A stretch of 35,087 nt of DNA from a virus. The notes under the pieces were generated by a model. The model was not told where the DNA came from and made no database searches. It was given only the letters and a program-made list of their open reading frames with translations. This document shows positions 28,373-35,087 of the stretch, one piece after another (within the stretch, counting starts at the first letter, position 1; each line of letters starts with the position of its first letter). The stretch lies in IMG/VR virus record IMGVR_UViG_3300034198_014694, positions 1 to 35,087 of that record, one strand, 5' to 3'. A program made the translations under genes and the position numbers.

Positions 28373-30433
28373 TTACGAGAAACAAGAAGAAGTATTATCA
28401 AATTTGACTGGCGGAGTAAATACGAATGTACTCACTTCTGGGCCACTTAAAGAGTCTGGATTACCTATATTACCACCAGGATTAAATCCATCAATTTCTG
28501 CACTACCACGAGGTACTACAGTAATGTCTGGGGTCAATAGTGTTATGATAGTATTTGGGTCATTAATTCCAGGTTCAATTAAATTTGGATTTGCTGGTTT
28601 TATTGTTACTGCTATAGATGTTGGAACAGATACATTTCCACCAGAGCGTGCGCCAGTATTATTTATGTCAGTACCTGAACCTACTAGGATTAATGTATCG
28701 GATAAAGTTGCAGTTCCTTCCAATTCTACAGGACCAAAAATAACTTTCCCAGTTAAACAACTATATGTACCAATATTGTTATTCAAGTAAACTTTTTTAT
28801 TGTTTGTCACTGTATATGACCTTAGAATTCCACTCCCACCATCTTCAAAATATTGTGGTATCCCTGGCTTATCTGTTGTGTAGAAAACACTACTTTTTAC
28901 TGTTCCTCCAGGAGAAGTTGAACAACTACAATCCAATTCAACTCCAAAATCTAGTGTATATGTATTTGGTACATTATCTGATGGATATGGAATTCTCTTT
29001 ACGCATGTAACTTGAGACAAAATATCCAATATAGATTCATCAGAATCAACGACATATTTTTGTAATCTTGAAAGAGATAGATTTTTTCCAAAATTATTTA
29101 AATCCTCTTCATCTCCATATTCTTGAATTGCAGCAAGAATTTTTGATTTAATTTGGTCTTCAACACTCTGAGATAATGTTGTAGATTTGATATTACTTTT
29201 GAATGTTTCTGCAATAGCCAACATTCTAATAGATATTAATATTTCATCTGGGTCTTCAATAACTACATCAACTGAAGCCATTGAATATGGTTTTAAATTT
29301 TTAATGATTTCTTTTTTTGTTAAATTATTTAAACTTGTTCCAGTTTTTGTTTTAATTGAAAGAAATACTTTACCATAAATTGGTGGTGATAAACTTTCTC
29401 CTCCATATGCATTTACATATTTTGCATTTGGATATATGGATTTTGTTATATTTTCATAATCACTTGCTGTTACTGCCCTATACTGAGCAGAATAATATTT
29501 TGGTGCGTTAAATTTAATTGATTTTAAAGTTTCTGCATCATCACCCAATTGAGATTTTTCATTTACTACTAATTTAATGTATGCTGGAGAAATACTATTC
29601 CCATCAGAATCATTTACAAAACCAATAAAATTCATCACACTAATATTATTAGCTGCAATTCCATTTGTTCTAACGTATTCAAATAAAATTACTTGACCAT
29701 CTTCTATATCTTTGCCAATAATATTATCACCAAAAGTAACTTCATATCTTCTATCTGCAATCTCACTTAAAAAATAAACTCTCGAAGAAGAATTTACTGT
29801 GGTTATATTTGATACTAAACTATATCTATCTAATTGTGAAGATTGCATATTTGGTTTTACAAATACATTTAATGTTGATGTGTCTACATTATCGTTTGGA
29901 ATTATGAAATTTTGTTTAATTGTGGTATCTGCAATATATTCATACGTAAGTAAATCACCTTCATATATCTCTACACCAGAAAATGTTGCTATACCTGTTG
30001 TACGGTTCACAGAAGCGATTGCATTGTCTCTAAGAACAAAGGTATAGGATTTGCCATTTATAGAACCAGAACACACTCCACCCTTCTGTAAGGTGACATA
30101 AAGAGGATATTCCTGTCTTACATTGATTGCTGTCTGTACAGTAATTGTTACACAAGTTCTTGCTGCTGAAATTGACCTTGGTACATAATTTAACATTCGA
30201 GATAAACTTACAACATTATCTCGAATTGATGCAGTATCTAAAAATAATTCGTTTAATGCCATATTTGCATTAAACGCAGAATAATATGTGTTATATGCTA
30301 AAACATCTAACAAATAAGATAGTGTAGAACCAGTAAAATCATAATCCGAAAACTCCTTTCTGGTTCTCAGATAAGATTTAATAGACTCTCTAATCTCATT
30401 AAAATCTATATTTGTTAAATTTGTGGGCTTCAT
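28373..30433 (-). CDS. 6: Baseplate wedge protein gp6 (686 aa)
   Basis: The N-terminal region matches T4 gp6 in layout: FNEIRESIKSYLRTRKEFSD (11-30) then Y-D-F-T-G-S-x-L ... LLDVLAYNTYYSAFNANMAL (41-60), parallel to T4's F-L-D-Y-D-F-E-G-S-x-L ... L-C-D-L-L-A-Y-N-T. This is also the signature of the wider gp6/J-like baseplate family. The central A-x-D-Y-E motif (AVTASDYENI) corresponds to T4 TATDYDTF. gp6 forms the core ring of the wedge with gp7 and gp53. Length is close to T4 gp6 (660). The C-terminal ~100 residues are Pro/Gly/Asn-rich and low in predicted structure. Its ATG directly follows the gp25 stop codon, so the two are translationally coupled, with A-A-G-G just upstream. Confidence 0.95.
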   Translation of the reverse strand: MKPTNLTNIDFNEIRESIKSYLRTRKEFSDYDFTGSTLSYLLDVLAYNTYYSAFNANMALNELFLDTASIRDNVVSLSRMLNYVPRSISAARTCVTITVQTAINVRQEYPLYVTLQKGGVCSGSINGKSYTFVLRDNAIASVNRTTGIATFSGVEIYEGDLLTYEYIADTTIKQNFIIPNDNVDTSTLNVFVKPNMQSSQLDRYSLVSNITTVNSSSRVYFLSEIADRRYEVTFGDNIIGKDIEDGQVILFEYVRTNGIAANNISVMNFIGFVNDSDGNSISPAYIKLVVNEKSQLGDDAETLKSIKFNAPKYYSAQYRAVTASDYENITKSIYPNAKYVNAYGGESLSPPIYGKVFLSIKTKTGTSLNNLTKKEIIKNLKPYSMASVDVVIEDPDEILISIRMLAIAETFKSNIKSTTLSQSVEDQIKSKILAAIQEYGDEEDLNNFGKNLSLSRLQKYVVDSDESILDILSQVTCVKRIPYPSDNVPNTYTLDFGVELDCSCSTSPGGTVKSSVFYTTDKPGIPQYFEDGGSGILRSYTVTNNKKVYLNNNIGTYSCLTGKVIFGPVELEGTATLSDTLILVGSGTDINNTGARSGGNVSVPTSIAVTIKPANPNLIEPGINDPNTIITLLTPDITVVPRGSAEIDGFNPGGNIGNPDSLSGPEVSTFVFTPPVKFDNTSSCFS

Positions 30434-30847
30434 TTATTGTGACCTTTGTAGGAGGAACTGAGTGCTTACGATTTCGGGTTCACCAATGATTCTATACAGT
30501 AGTTCTACCAAAACACTATCTTCATCCTCCAAAATAGAAACCTGCACTTCAACGACTTCAACCCTAGGTTCAAAGTTCTTAATTGTATTTATCACTCTAT
30601 CTTTGAGTTCAATGGCAGAGAAGACATCCAATGGTTCAAAAAGCATCTCATAAACTTTGGACCCAGTATCTGGGTCCATTAATTTTTCACCAAAACGAGT
30701 CTGAACCAAGTTACTTATGGCCTGAGTCACTGCTTTTTCATTAGTGACCTTAGGAATATCCTTCGTAATCGGATTTTTAATGAATCCAATGTTCAAATCA
30801 CTATAAGTTTTTGTAATATCCCTAAAAAGTCTTCCGTCATCTGCCAT
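30434..30847 (-). CDS. 25: Baseplate wedge protein gp25 (137 aa)
   Basis: Member of the gp25 / TssE lysozyme-like fold family, a small structural protein at the baseplate wedge core that is conserved in contractile tails and type VI secretion. Visible motifs: TRFGEKLMDPDTGSKVYEML (50-69), then F-E-P-L, then the diagnostic E-P-R at 93-95 (NTIKNFEPRVEVVEV). Length equals the family norm (T4 gp25 is 132). A perfect TATAAATA late promoter lies 29 bases upstream. The stop codon touches the gp6 ATG, a very common arrangement in T4-like phages. Confidence 0.96.
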   Translation of the reverse strand: MADDGRLFRDITKTYSDLNIGFIKNPITKDIPKVTNEKAVTQAISNLVQTRFGEKLMDPDTGSKVYEMLFEPLDVFSAIELKDRVINTIKNFEPRVEVVEVQVSILEDEDSVLVELLYRIIGEPEIVSTQFLLQRSQ

Positions 30848-30875
30848 CTAAGTGACCAGTTATAGTTCTTTTTTC

Positions 30876-30883
30876 TATTTATA
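30876..30883 (-). promoter_or_regulatory. T4-type late promoter (TATAAATA) for gp25-gp6
   Basis: Exact consensus on the minus strand in the 44-base gap before gp25. A partial second element, CTAAATA, lies at 30889-30895 over the stop codon of the preceding gene. This is the best-placed late promoter in the window and probably starts the wedge transcript. Confidence 0.8.
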
Positions 30884-30891
30884 CTGGTTAT

Positions 30892-31074
30892 TTAGTGCCA
30901 TCTCTCCACAAAATCATCAAAACCATCCTTTCCTCCACACCATCTTGAGTATCTGTCCTCTGGAGGAGTTCCCTTTTTCTCATTTTCGGGTACATAATCG
31001 GTAATTAACCGATTTGTGCCCCATTTTTCCTTCATATATTCAACATCTCTGTCTGGATTTGGGTTCACTGCCAT
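30892..31074 (-). CDS. Hypothetical small protein (60 aa)
   Basis: Not recognised. The protein is hydrophilic, rich in charged residues and Pro, with three Trp and one Cys (RYSRWCGGKDGFDDFVERWH at the C-terminus). There is no signal peptide and no membrane segment. AGGAGA at 31081-31086, six bases before the ATG, is a strong ribosome site and supports this as a real gene. It follows the intrinsic terminator at 31135-31157 and no clear promoter was found between them. It is therefore probably made by read-through or from a promoter I cannot recognise. It precedes the gp25 late promoter. Its role in virion assembly is unknown. Confidence 0.75.
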   Translation of the reverse strand: MAVNPNPDRDVEYMKEKWGTNRLITDYVPENEKKGTPPEDRYSRWCGGKDGFDDFVERWH

Positions 31075-31080
31075 CTGTTT

Positions 31081-31086
31081 TCTCCT
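31081..31086 (-). promoter_or_regulatory. Ribosome binding site of the 60-aa gene
   Basis: AGGAGA on the minus strand, six bases before the ATG at 31072-31074. It fixes the start of this short gene. Confidence 0.7.
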
Positions 31087-31134
31087 AAAATTAGATTAAA
31101 ACAGAACTTTTTACGGGGTTGCTATCCCGAAGAC

Positions 31135-31157
31135 AAAAAAAGCGGCAAAAAGCCGCT
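31135..31157 (-). terminator. Intrinsic terminator after the 47-aa gene
   Basis: On the minus strand AGCGGC (31152-31157) pairs with GCCGCT (31141-31146) across a five-T loop, followed by six further T. It starts 8 bases beyond the stop codon of the small gene. Perfect 6-bp stem with a U-tract: a textbook rho-independent terminator. Confidence 0.9.
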
Positions 31158-31165
31158 ATAATTAT

Positions 31166-31309
31166 TTATTTTCCTTGACCACGGTATCTTTTTTTAGCTG
31201 CATTTCGACTGGAAGCAGCATATTTTGTATTCATCCCATTTCCTTGACGACTTTTCTTTGGTTTCGACTCAATTTCAACTTTATTTGTGAGTGATGGACG
31301 CTTTGCCAT
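31166..31309 (-). CDS. 47-aa highly basic small protein in its own transcription unit
   Basis: Reads MAKRPSLTNKVEIESKPKKS, then RQGNGMNTKYAASSRNAAKK, then RYRGQGK, then stop. Of 47 residues, 14 are Lys or Arg and two are acidic, so it is very basic and probably disordered or nucleic-acid/ribosome-binding, which is inference. I have the impression that short basic proteins ending in R-G-Q-G-K recur in cyanophages but cannot verify this here. The start is set by a perfect AGGAGG nine bases upstream (31318-31323) and a sigma70-type promoter just beyond it. The gene ends at an intrinsic terminator. Neighbours are late structural genes, so independent, possibly early, expression would be out of step with its surroundings. 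Confidence 0.85.
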   Translation of the reverse strand: MAKRPSLTNKVEIESKPKKSRQGNGMNTKYAASSRNAAKKRYRGQGK

Positions 31310-31317
31310 GAAATTTT

Positions 31318-31323
31318 CCTCCT
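31318..31323 (-). promoter_or_regulatory. Ribosome binding site of the 47-aa gene
   Basis: Perfect AGGAGG on the minus strand, eight bases before the start codon. It is the strongest Shine-Dalgarno in the window and fixes the start of a gene too short for routine calling. Confidence 0.85.
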
Positions 31324-31334
31324 AAGACTTATGT

Positions 31335-31363
31335 ATTATACCAGATTTTTTGCTATTTGCCAA
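31335..31363 (-). promoter_or_regulatory. Sigma70-type promoter (TTGGCA-17-TATAAT, extended -10)
   Basis: On the minus strand the -35 box is TTGGCA (31358-31363) and the -10 box is TATAAT (31335-31340). The spacer is exactly 17 bases and T-G-G directly precedes the -10 box (extended -10). Five of six -35 positions and all -10 positions match the housekeeping consensus. Predicted transcription start near 31328, leaving an untranslated leader of about 18 bases that includes AGGAGG. The -35 box lies in the last codons of the PAAR gene. Confidence 0.85.
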
Positions 31364-31886
31364 CCATTACATTAGCAGAACCAGATGCAATTCTACTCTT
31401 ACACGGCATAACCATGCCATCCCCTACAGCAGCAAGTCTTTTTCCATTTACAAAGACTGTAGCAGTGGTCGCAACAACAATTCTTGAGTGACCAGCACCC
31501 ATATTATCCTCTTTAGTCAATATACTACAATTGCATGTTGCTGTAGTAATTGTAGTTGTGCATCCAGCTTTCGGTGTTGGTGCTTTTTGTTCAACCAAAT
31601 TTGTAGTTGGAGATTTATGGAGAATTAATGCATCACCGTCCAAAACTGGAACTGTCCCATTAATCAATACATTTCTGGGAATTGGAGCAAGTAGAGTTAG
31701 AGCGGCTGGAGGCCACTGGCAAGAAGCATCTTTAACTGTCAATGGTAGTGTATTACACCATGTAGGGGGGCAGGCAACCCCTGTAGGACCACAAGGACGA
31801 CCTTGCCCTGGGTTGTGAATATTTGCTGGAATGGGTACTCCATGCCCGCTACAAGTGCCTGTAATGATAGCTGCTAGACCTGGCAT
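31353..31886 (-). CDS. PAAR-type spike-tip protein, Cys-rich (177 aa)
   Basis: Probable counterpart of T4 gp5.4, the PAAR protein that sharpens the tip of the central tail spike. The PAAR-like C-terminal part runs MGAGHSRIVVATTATVFVNG (129-148), then K-R-L-A-A-V-G-D, then a terminal G-S-A-N-V-M-V-G. The N-terminal part (GTCSGHGVPIPANIHNPGQG, about 10-29) supplies the other half of the tip fold. The family binds a metal ion at the apex through His and Cys. Nine Cys (12, 32, 39, 44, 56, 109, 118, 120, 162) and four His (15, 24, 90, 133) are unusually many for the family. T4 gp5.4 is about 97 residues, so there is a large internal insertion. It begins four bases after the upstream gene's stop codon, so the two are probably co-translated. 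Confidence 0.82.
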   Translation of the reverse strand: MPGLAAIITGTCSGHGVPIPANIHNPGQGRPCGPTGVACPPTWCNTLPLTVKDASCQWPPAALTLLAPIPRNVLINGTVPVLDGDALILHKSPTTNLVEQKAPTPKAGCTTTITTATCNCSILTKEDNMGAGHSRIVVATTATVFVNGKRLAAVGDGMVMPCKSRIASGSANVMVGK

Positions 31887-31889
31887 AAT

Positions 31890-34800
31890 TTATCCGTTAT
31901 CAGGAGTTGGATTACTAATTGGATTTGGCGCATCTGGGTCATATGATTCAGATGCCGATGTATAATCATATTTATAATCTTCTTGTAAATCTCCGTAGTA
32001 TCTTCCACACATAAAATCATACGGATTTCCATAACTGTCTATAGCATTTGAAAATGTTTTTGCCTCTCCAGATAAATCATGAAGAATTTCCAAATTTCCA
32101 TAGATTTCCCAACTATGAATACCCTCATAAATGTACATACCATAGTAACTCTGCAGTAAACTATAATTAGAATAACCTCTTCCTCCCCCACCAGATGTCC
32201 ACCATGGAAACATTGTAGCAGTGGTTGAAACTGTACTTACTGTAATAGATAAATTATTCCCTGGTGTGGAACCGCCCAAAGAAGCTCCAGGTACAGTAAG
32301 AAGGTTTCCTACAGCATATCCAGAACCAGCAGAAGAAACATTTACCGTATAAACCCCACCAGATTTTGAGACAAGTACTTTCAATCCACTACCAGAACCT
32401 CCAGTAGGACTTACATTATAAGAACCAGTACCAGCAGATGCAGTACCTGATTTTGTATAAGTTACAACACCACCAGGAGTTGCTTGAGTATTACAGAAAG
32501 CATCGGCCCAGGTAAACCCAGAACCCATCTGACTTTTAACTGCTTGAACATTTGTCATATTTTTAACGCATTGTAAACACCTTCCAACTTCTGTATCAAG
32601 TGGATTTGGTTGGATATAAACTCCAAGTCTTACAGTAATAAACGTATGTTGTCTTGGGTCTGGACAGTATCTACGAATTAAATATTTTTCGGTTGATGAA
32701 GCACAAGGCAAACTAAAAAAGGAACCTTGAACAACTCTCAATTCACTGTTGCTGAATTGTTTTGTTCTATTTTCAATGTTGTCTCTTTCATGCAGTTCTG
32801 TCAGGTTATTATAACTATTCGCATCATTTTCATCTAATGCTTTTGAAAAGGTATCATAATTTTCTGTTGGGGTTTTAGGAGTACTTCCAGAAGCTTGTGT
32901 AATATTAATTGATGATAATCCAAGAACTGCCGTACCAAATTGATTTCCAGCAGTTCTATCTGATGTTGCATCAACATAAGTTGTTTTTTGGTTGTTGAAT
33001 ACATTCTTGTGAAATGACTTGATTTCTGTTGGATAATATTCTGAACTATAGTTTGAAACTTTGATATTCTTAGCACTATTAACTTGGTTTATATAACTCT
33101 TGGTAGATTCATCAAAATCTGGATTTTCTATTTTTCTATTATCGCCATAATCCTGGACAGATAAATTGATTGGTGTCGAATCCACAATAGATGCTTGTTC
33201 TGCTGATAAGGATACCAAAGAATTTGTAGTTGAAGAAGTTACAGTTGTAGTTCCTTCAATATCTTTTCGTGCATTTGTTATTACATCTGGTGGTTGAATG
33301 CTTTTCGTTTTTAAATCAATTTGTTCTTGCAATAAAGAATTGGGCGATGTTCTTCCTTTTCCAATTGGTTTGAATTGGTCAACAAAAGTTTTTTCAACAC
33401 CAGTCTTTTCTAAGATTACTGTTCTCTTGGATGTTGATAACTTAAGTTGCTCAACATCGGGTCTATTAAAGGTATAACTTTTTTCTTTGTGAATTTCTGT
33501 TTGTACAGTTGTATGAGTATTCCACGAATAACCAGATGATGGTTTTGAACCAGATACATATGGTTTACCATTATCTACATTAGTAACCTGAACATCAGAA
33601 TATGGAGTATTTTTAATCTTCTGATATATCGGAGAATCTTCAAATAGAATCTTATTATCTGCTTCACCCTTATCTACCGTTTGCCCTTCCTTTACAATCT
33701 CAGTAACTTTTTTTGCAACATAAGGTACTTTAATTTTGGGGGGATTAGTAGATGAATATCCAGAACCACCTTTAATTACTCGTACAGATATTAATTGTCC
33801 ATCCGAAATAATAGGTTTAACTTCTGCAATTTCTCCTATACCTTTAGATTGAGAAATAGCATCTAAGACGTTAGCTCCATTACGAATCAAAAGACTATAC
33901 TTATCATGGTCATAAAGAGTTGGTGGAGCATCAACAATTAAACGAATTGCTTCAATATTTGGATTACTCAATCCATATCCAGGTTTGATTACTTTAACCG
34001 AATCTAATCGACCATTTACAATTTTTGCCTCACATTCTGGTTTGACTAATTCTGGGTCAAACGGAACTCCAGGTGTTGGTACTCCTATAGCATATTCGAT
34101 TTCCTTATTTAAGAATTCGTAATATCCCATTATGATTGCACGGTCCTTAATACCCCAACCAGCAACAACTTTAATTTGTGCTCCATTGCTACAAGTATAA
34201 AGACCATCCTTGGTGAATGCAGCAGAACCACCTTTGATGGTAGCAAAGTGCATATTGAAATCATCTTCAGTATGACGTACATTATCAAATGTCCATCCAT
34301 TTACTGTATGAGTATTGTTGACATATTTTCCTATAATAGACCTAGAGACAGTATCGGTTTGAGATATCATCAATCCAATACTAATCTTATTAGTAGCATC
34401 TGCAGATGGATAGTAAAGATAGTAAACTTCCTGATTTACAAAATTTACACCATCACCAGCATTATAATTTTTTCCATACTCAACAACTCTATCTACTTTC
34501 CATATGGTATTATAAGTTTGAGTATCAGTATTCCATCTGGATTCTAATCTCATTCTAACTTTTGTTCCCTTAGGAATATCAAAATCTTTATATACCACCG
34601 TTCCAGGAGAACTCCATACAGCATTTCCCTGAGCAGACTGGTATGCTATACCTTCTCCACCATTCCAGGCTGTTTTATAAGGACTTGCATCAAGAGTACC
34701 ACCACGATATGAATCATAGTTCTTTGCTTCTGCAAGTCTAAATCCAATAGATGCATTTGCTACTTGATTTGCTGCAGTAATATTACTAAACCTAACTTTA

Positions 34801-35087
34801 GCAACTGCAACAGTTGCATATGGATTTCTTCTCTTTTTGTAATTTGGAAATTTTAAAATATACTCTTGACCTACAATAGGTAATTCTCCACTATATCCAC
34901 TAATAGAATTAATTCTTATTTCACTATCTGGTGTTACTCCATCTCGTTTTCCTTTTACTGGTTTGATGGTACAATTTAATGTAATACTTGTACCTTCAAT
35001 TTGTGCAGTTACTGTTTGTCTGGTTTTAGAAGTTGCTGCTTCATTAAAGAGACCTTCTCCTGAGCCAGGTTCTGTATAAAGACCAAA
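31890..35087 (-). CDS. Large virion structural protein, 5' end beyond the window
   Basis: The frame is open from the window edge to the stop at 31890: 1065 residues with no start codon of its own inside the upstream 489 bases. A GTG at 34598 could mark an internal start, but the reading continues unbroken upstream (KTAWNGGEGIAYQSAQGNAV before it), so the true start is outside. No family is recognised. Features: GSGY-type units (KGGSGYSSTNPPKIKVPYVA near 33740; SSAGSGYAVGNLL near 32310), a Pro/Ser/Thr-rich central stretch, and a Cys-rich segment at 32720-32500 (C-A-S-S-T-E-K, R-R-Y-C-P-D-P-R, GRCLQCVKNMTNVQ, D-A-F-C-N-T) that includes a CxxC. It lies directly upstream of the spike-tip gene; a spike- or hub-associated role is inferred from position. 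Confidence 0.75.
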   Translation of the reverse strand, partial: FGLYTEPGSGEGLFNEAATSKTRQTVTAQIEGTSITLNCTIKPVKGKRDGVTPDSEIRINSISGYSGELPIVGQEYILKFPNYKKRRNPYATVAVAKVRFSNITAANQVANASIGFRLAEAKNYDSYRGGTLDASPYKTAWNGGEGIAYQSAQGNAVWSSPGTVVYKDFDIPKGTKVRMRLESRWNTDTQTYNTIWKVDRVVEYGKNYNAGDGVNFVNQEVYYLYYPSADATNKISIGLMISQTDTVSRSIIGKYVNNTHTVNGWTFDNVRHTEDDFNMHFATIKGGSAAFTKDGLYTCSNGAQIKVVAGWGIKDRAIIMGYYEFLNKEIEYAIGVPTPGVPFDPELVKPECEAKIVNGRLDSVKVIKPGYGLSNPNIEAIRLIVDAPPTLYDHDKYSLLIRNGANVLDAISQSKGIGEIAEVKPIISDGQLISVRVIKGGSGYSSTNPPKIKVPYVAKKVTEIVKEGQTVDKGEADNKILFEDSPIYQKIKNTPYSDVQVTNVDNGKPYVSGSKPSSGYSWNTHTTVQTEIHKEKSYTFNRPDVEQLKLSTSKRTVILEKTGVEKTFVDQFKPIGKGRTSPNSLLQEQIDLKTKSIQPPDVITNARKDIEGTTTVTSSTTNSLVSLSAEQASIVDSTPINLSVQDYGDNRKIENPDFDESTKSYINQVNSAKNIKVSNYSSEYYPTEIKSFHKNVFNNQKTTYVDATSDRTAGNQFGTAVLGLSSINITQASGSTPKTPTENYDTFSKALDENDANSYNNLTELHERDNIENRTKQFSNSELRVVQGSFFSLPCASSTEKYLIRRYCPDPRQHTFITVRLGVYIQPNPLDTEVGRCLQCVKNMTNVQAVKSQMGSGFTWADAFCNTQATPGGVVTYTKSGTASAGTGSYNVSPTGGSGSGLKVLVSKSGGVYTVNVSSAGSGYAVGNLLTVPGASLGGSTPGNNLSITVSTVSTTATMFPWWTSGGGGRGYSNYSLLQSYYGMYIYEGIHSWEIYGNLEILHDLSGEAKTFSNAIDSYGNPYDFMCGRYYGDLQEDYKYDYTSASESYDPDAPNPISNPTPDNG

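Noticed and set aside
28365-28790. Plus-strand 141-codon open frame
   Set aside because: Antisense to the Pro/Gly-rich C-terminus of gp6; no start signals and the gp6 frame is better supported.
31112-31128. Inverted repeat CGGG...CCCG near 31112-31128 as a second terminator
   Set aside because: Short 4-bp stem with no U-tract on the minus strand; likely chance.
34176-34547. Plus-strand 123-codon open frame
   Set aside because: Antisense to the truncated structural gene, which has a continuous frame across the region.
31890-34598. 902-residue protein starting at a GTG at 34598
   Set aside because: The same frame stays open to the window edge with sensible sequence, so the GTG is internal and the gene is truncated by the window.

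Overview
This window is a late structural (baseplate and tail) segment of a tailed phage genome. Every supported gene lies on the minus strand, so transcription runs from high to low coordinates. The DNA is clearly A+T-rich. The order gp25 - gp6 - (gp7 position) - ... - gp8, a PAAR spike-tip gene just upstream, and TATAAATA late-promoter elements identify a T4-like myovirus. Very long, repeat-rich structural proteins (GSGY repeats, a DUF4815-type protein, a YHYH-like domain, LamG-like domains) are typical of marine T4-like phages. A cyanophage of Prochlorococcus or Synechococcus is my best guess. The host is an inference: no auxiliary metabolic gene is present to confirm it.

Layout in order of transcription (right to left): a 5'-truncated large structural protein (35087-31890); a Cys-rich PAAR-type spike-tip protein (31886-31353); a self-contained unit of sigma70-like promoter, 47-residue basic protein and intrinsic terminator (31363-31135); a 60-residue hypothetical protein (31074-30892); a consensus late promoter; gp25 (30847-30434); gp6 (30433-28373); a 5350-residue giant protein in the gp7 position (28357-12305); a 250-residue fibre-like protein (12276-11524); a 701-residue GSGY-repeat protein (11492-9387); gp8 (9341-7809); a 2411-residue DUF4815-type protein (7792-557); two small proteins (554-315 and 325-125); an intrinsic terminator abutting a consensus late promoter; and the first 12 codons of another structural gene (38-1).

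How the parts work together: gp25, gp6, the gp7-position protein and gp8 should build the baseplate wedges, and the PAAR protein should cap the central spike. The 250-, 701- and 2411-residue proteins are probably peripheral baseplate or fibre components that meet the cell surface. Several short beta-rich modules recur in different proteins: GSGY repeats, 'TSGA' modules, 'Id-E-I-Y' modules, NG-x-x-Q-x-P hairpins and PHG modules. Their scatter suggests the adsorption apparatus evolves by shuffling a common kit of parts.

The observations most worth a second look are the domain architecture of the 5350-residue protein (two GSGY arrays, a YHYH-like domain, a beta-propeller, two LamG-like domains, a triple Cys-containing helical repeat), the moron-like 47-codon transcription unit, and the insertion of GSGY and TSGA-like sequence into gp8. 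No tRNA, CRISPR, IS element, integrase or host gene was seen. No gene-free stretch exceeds about 100 bases.
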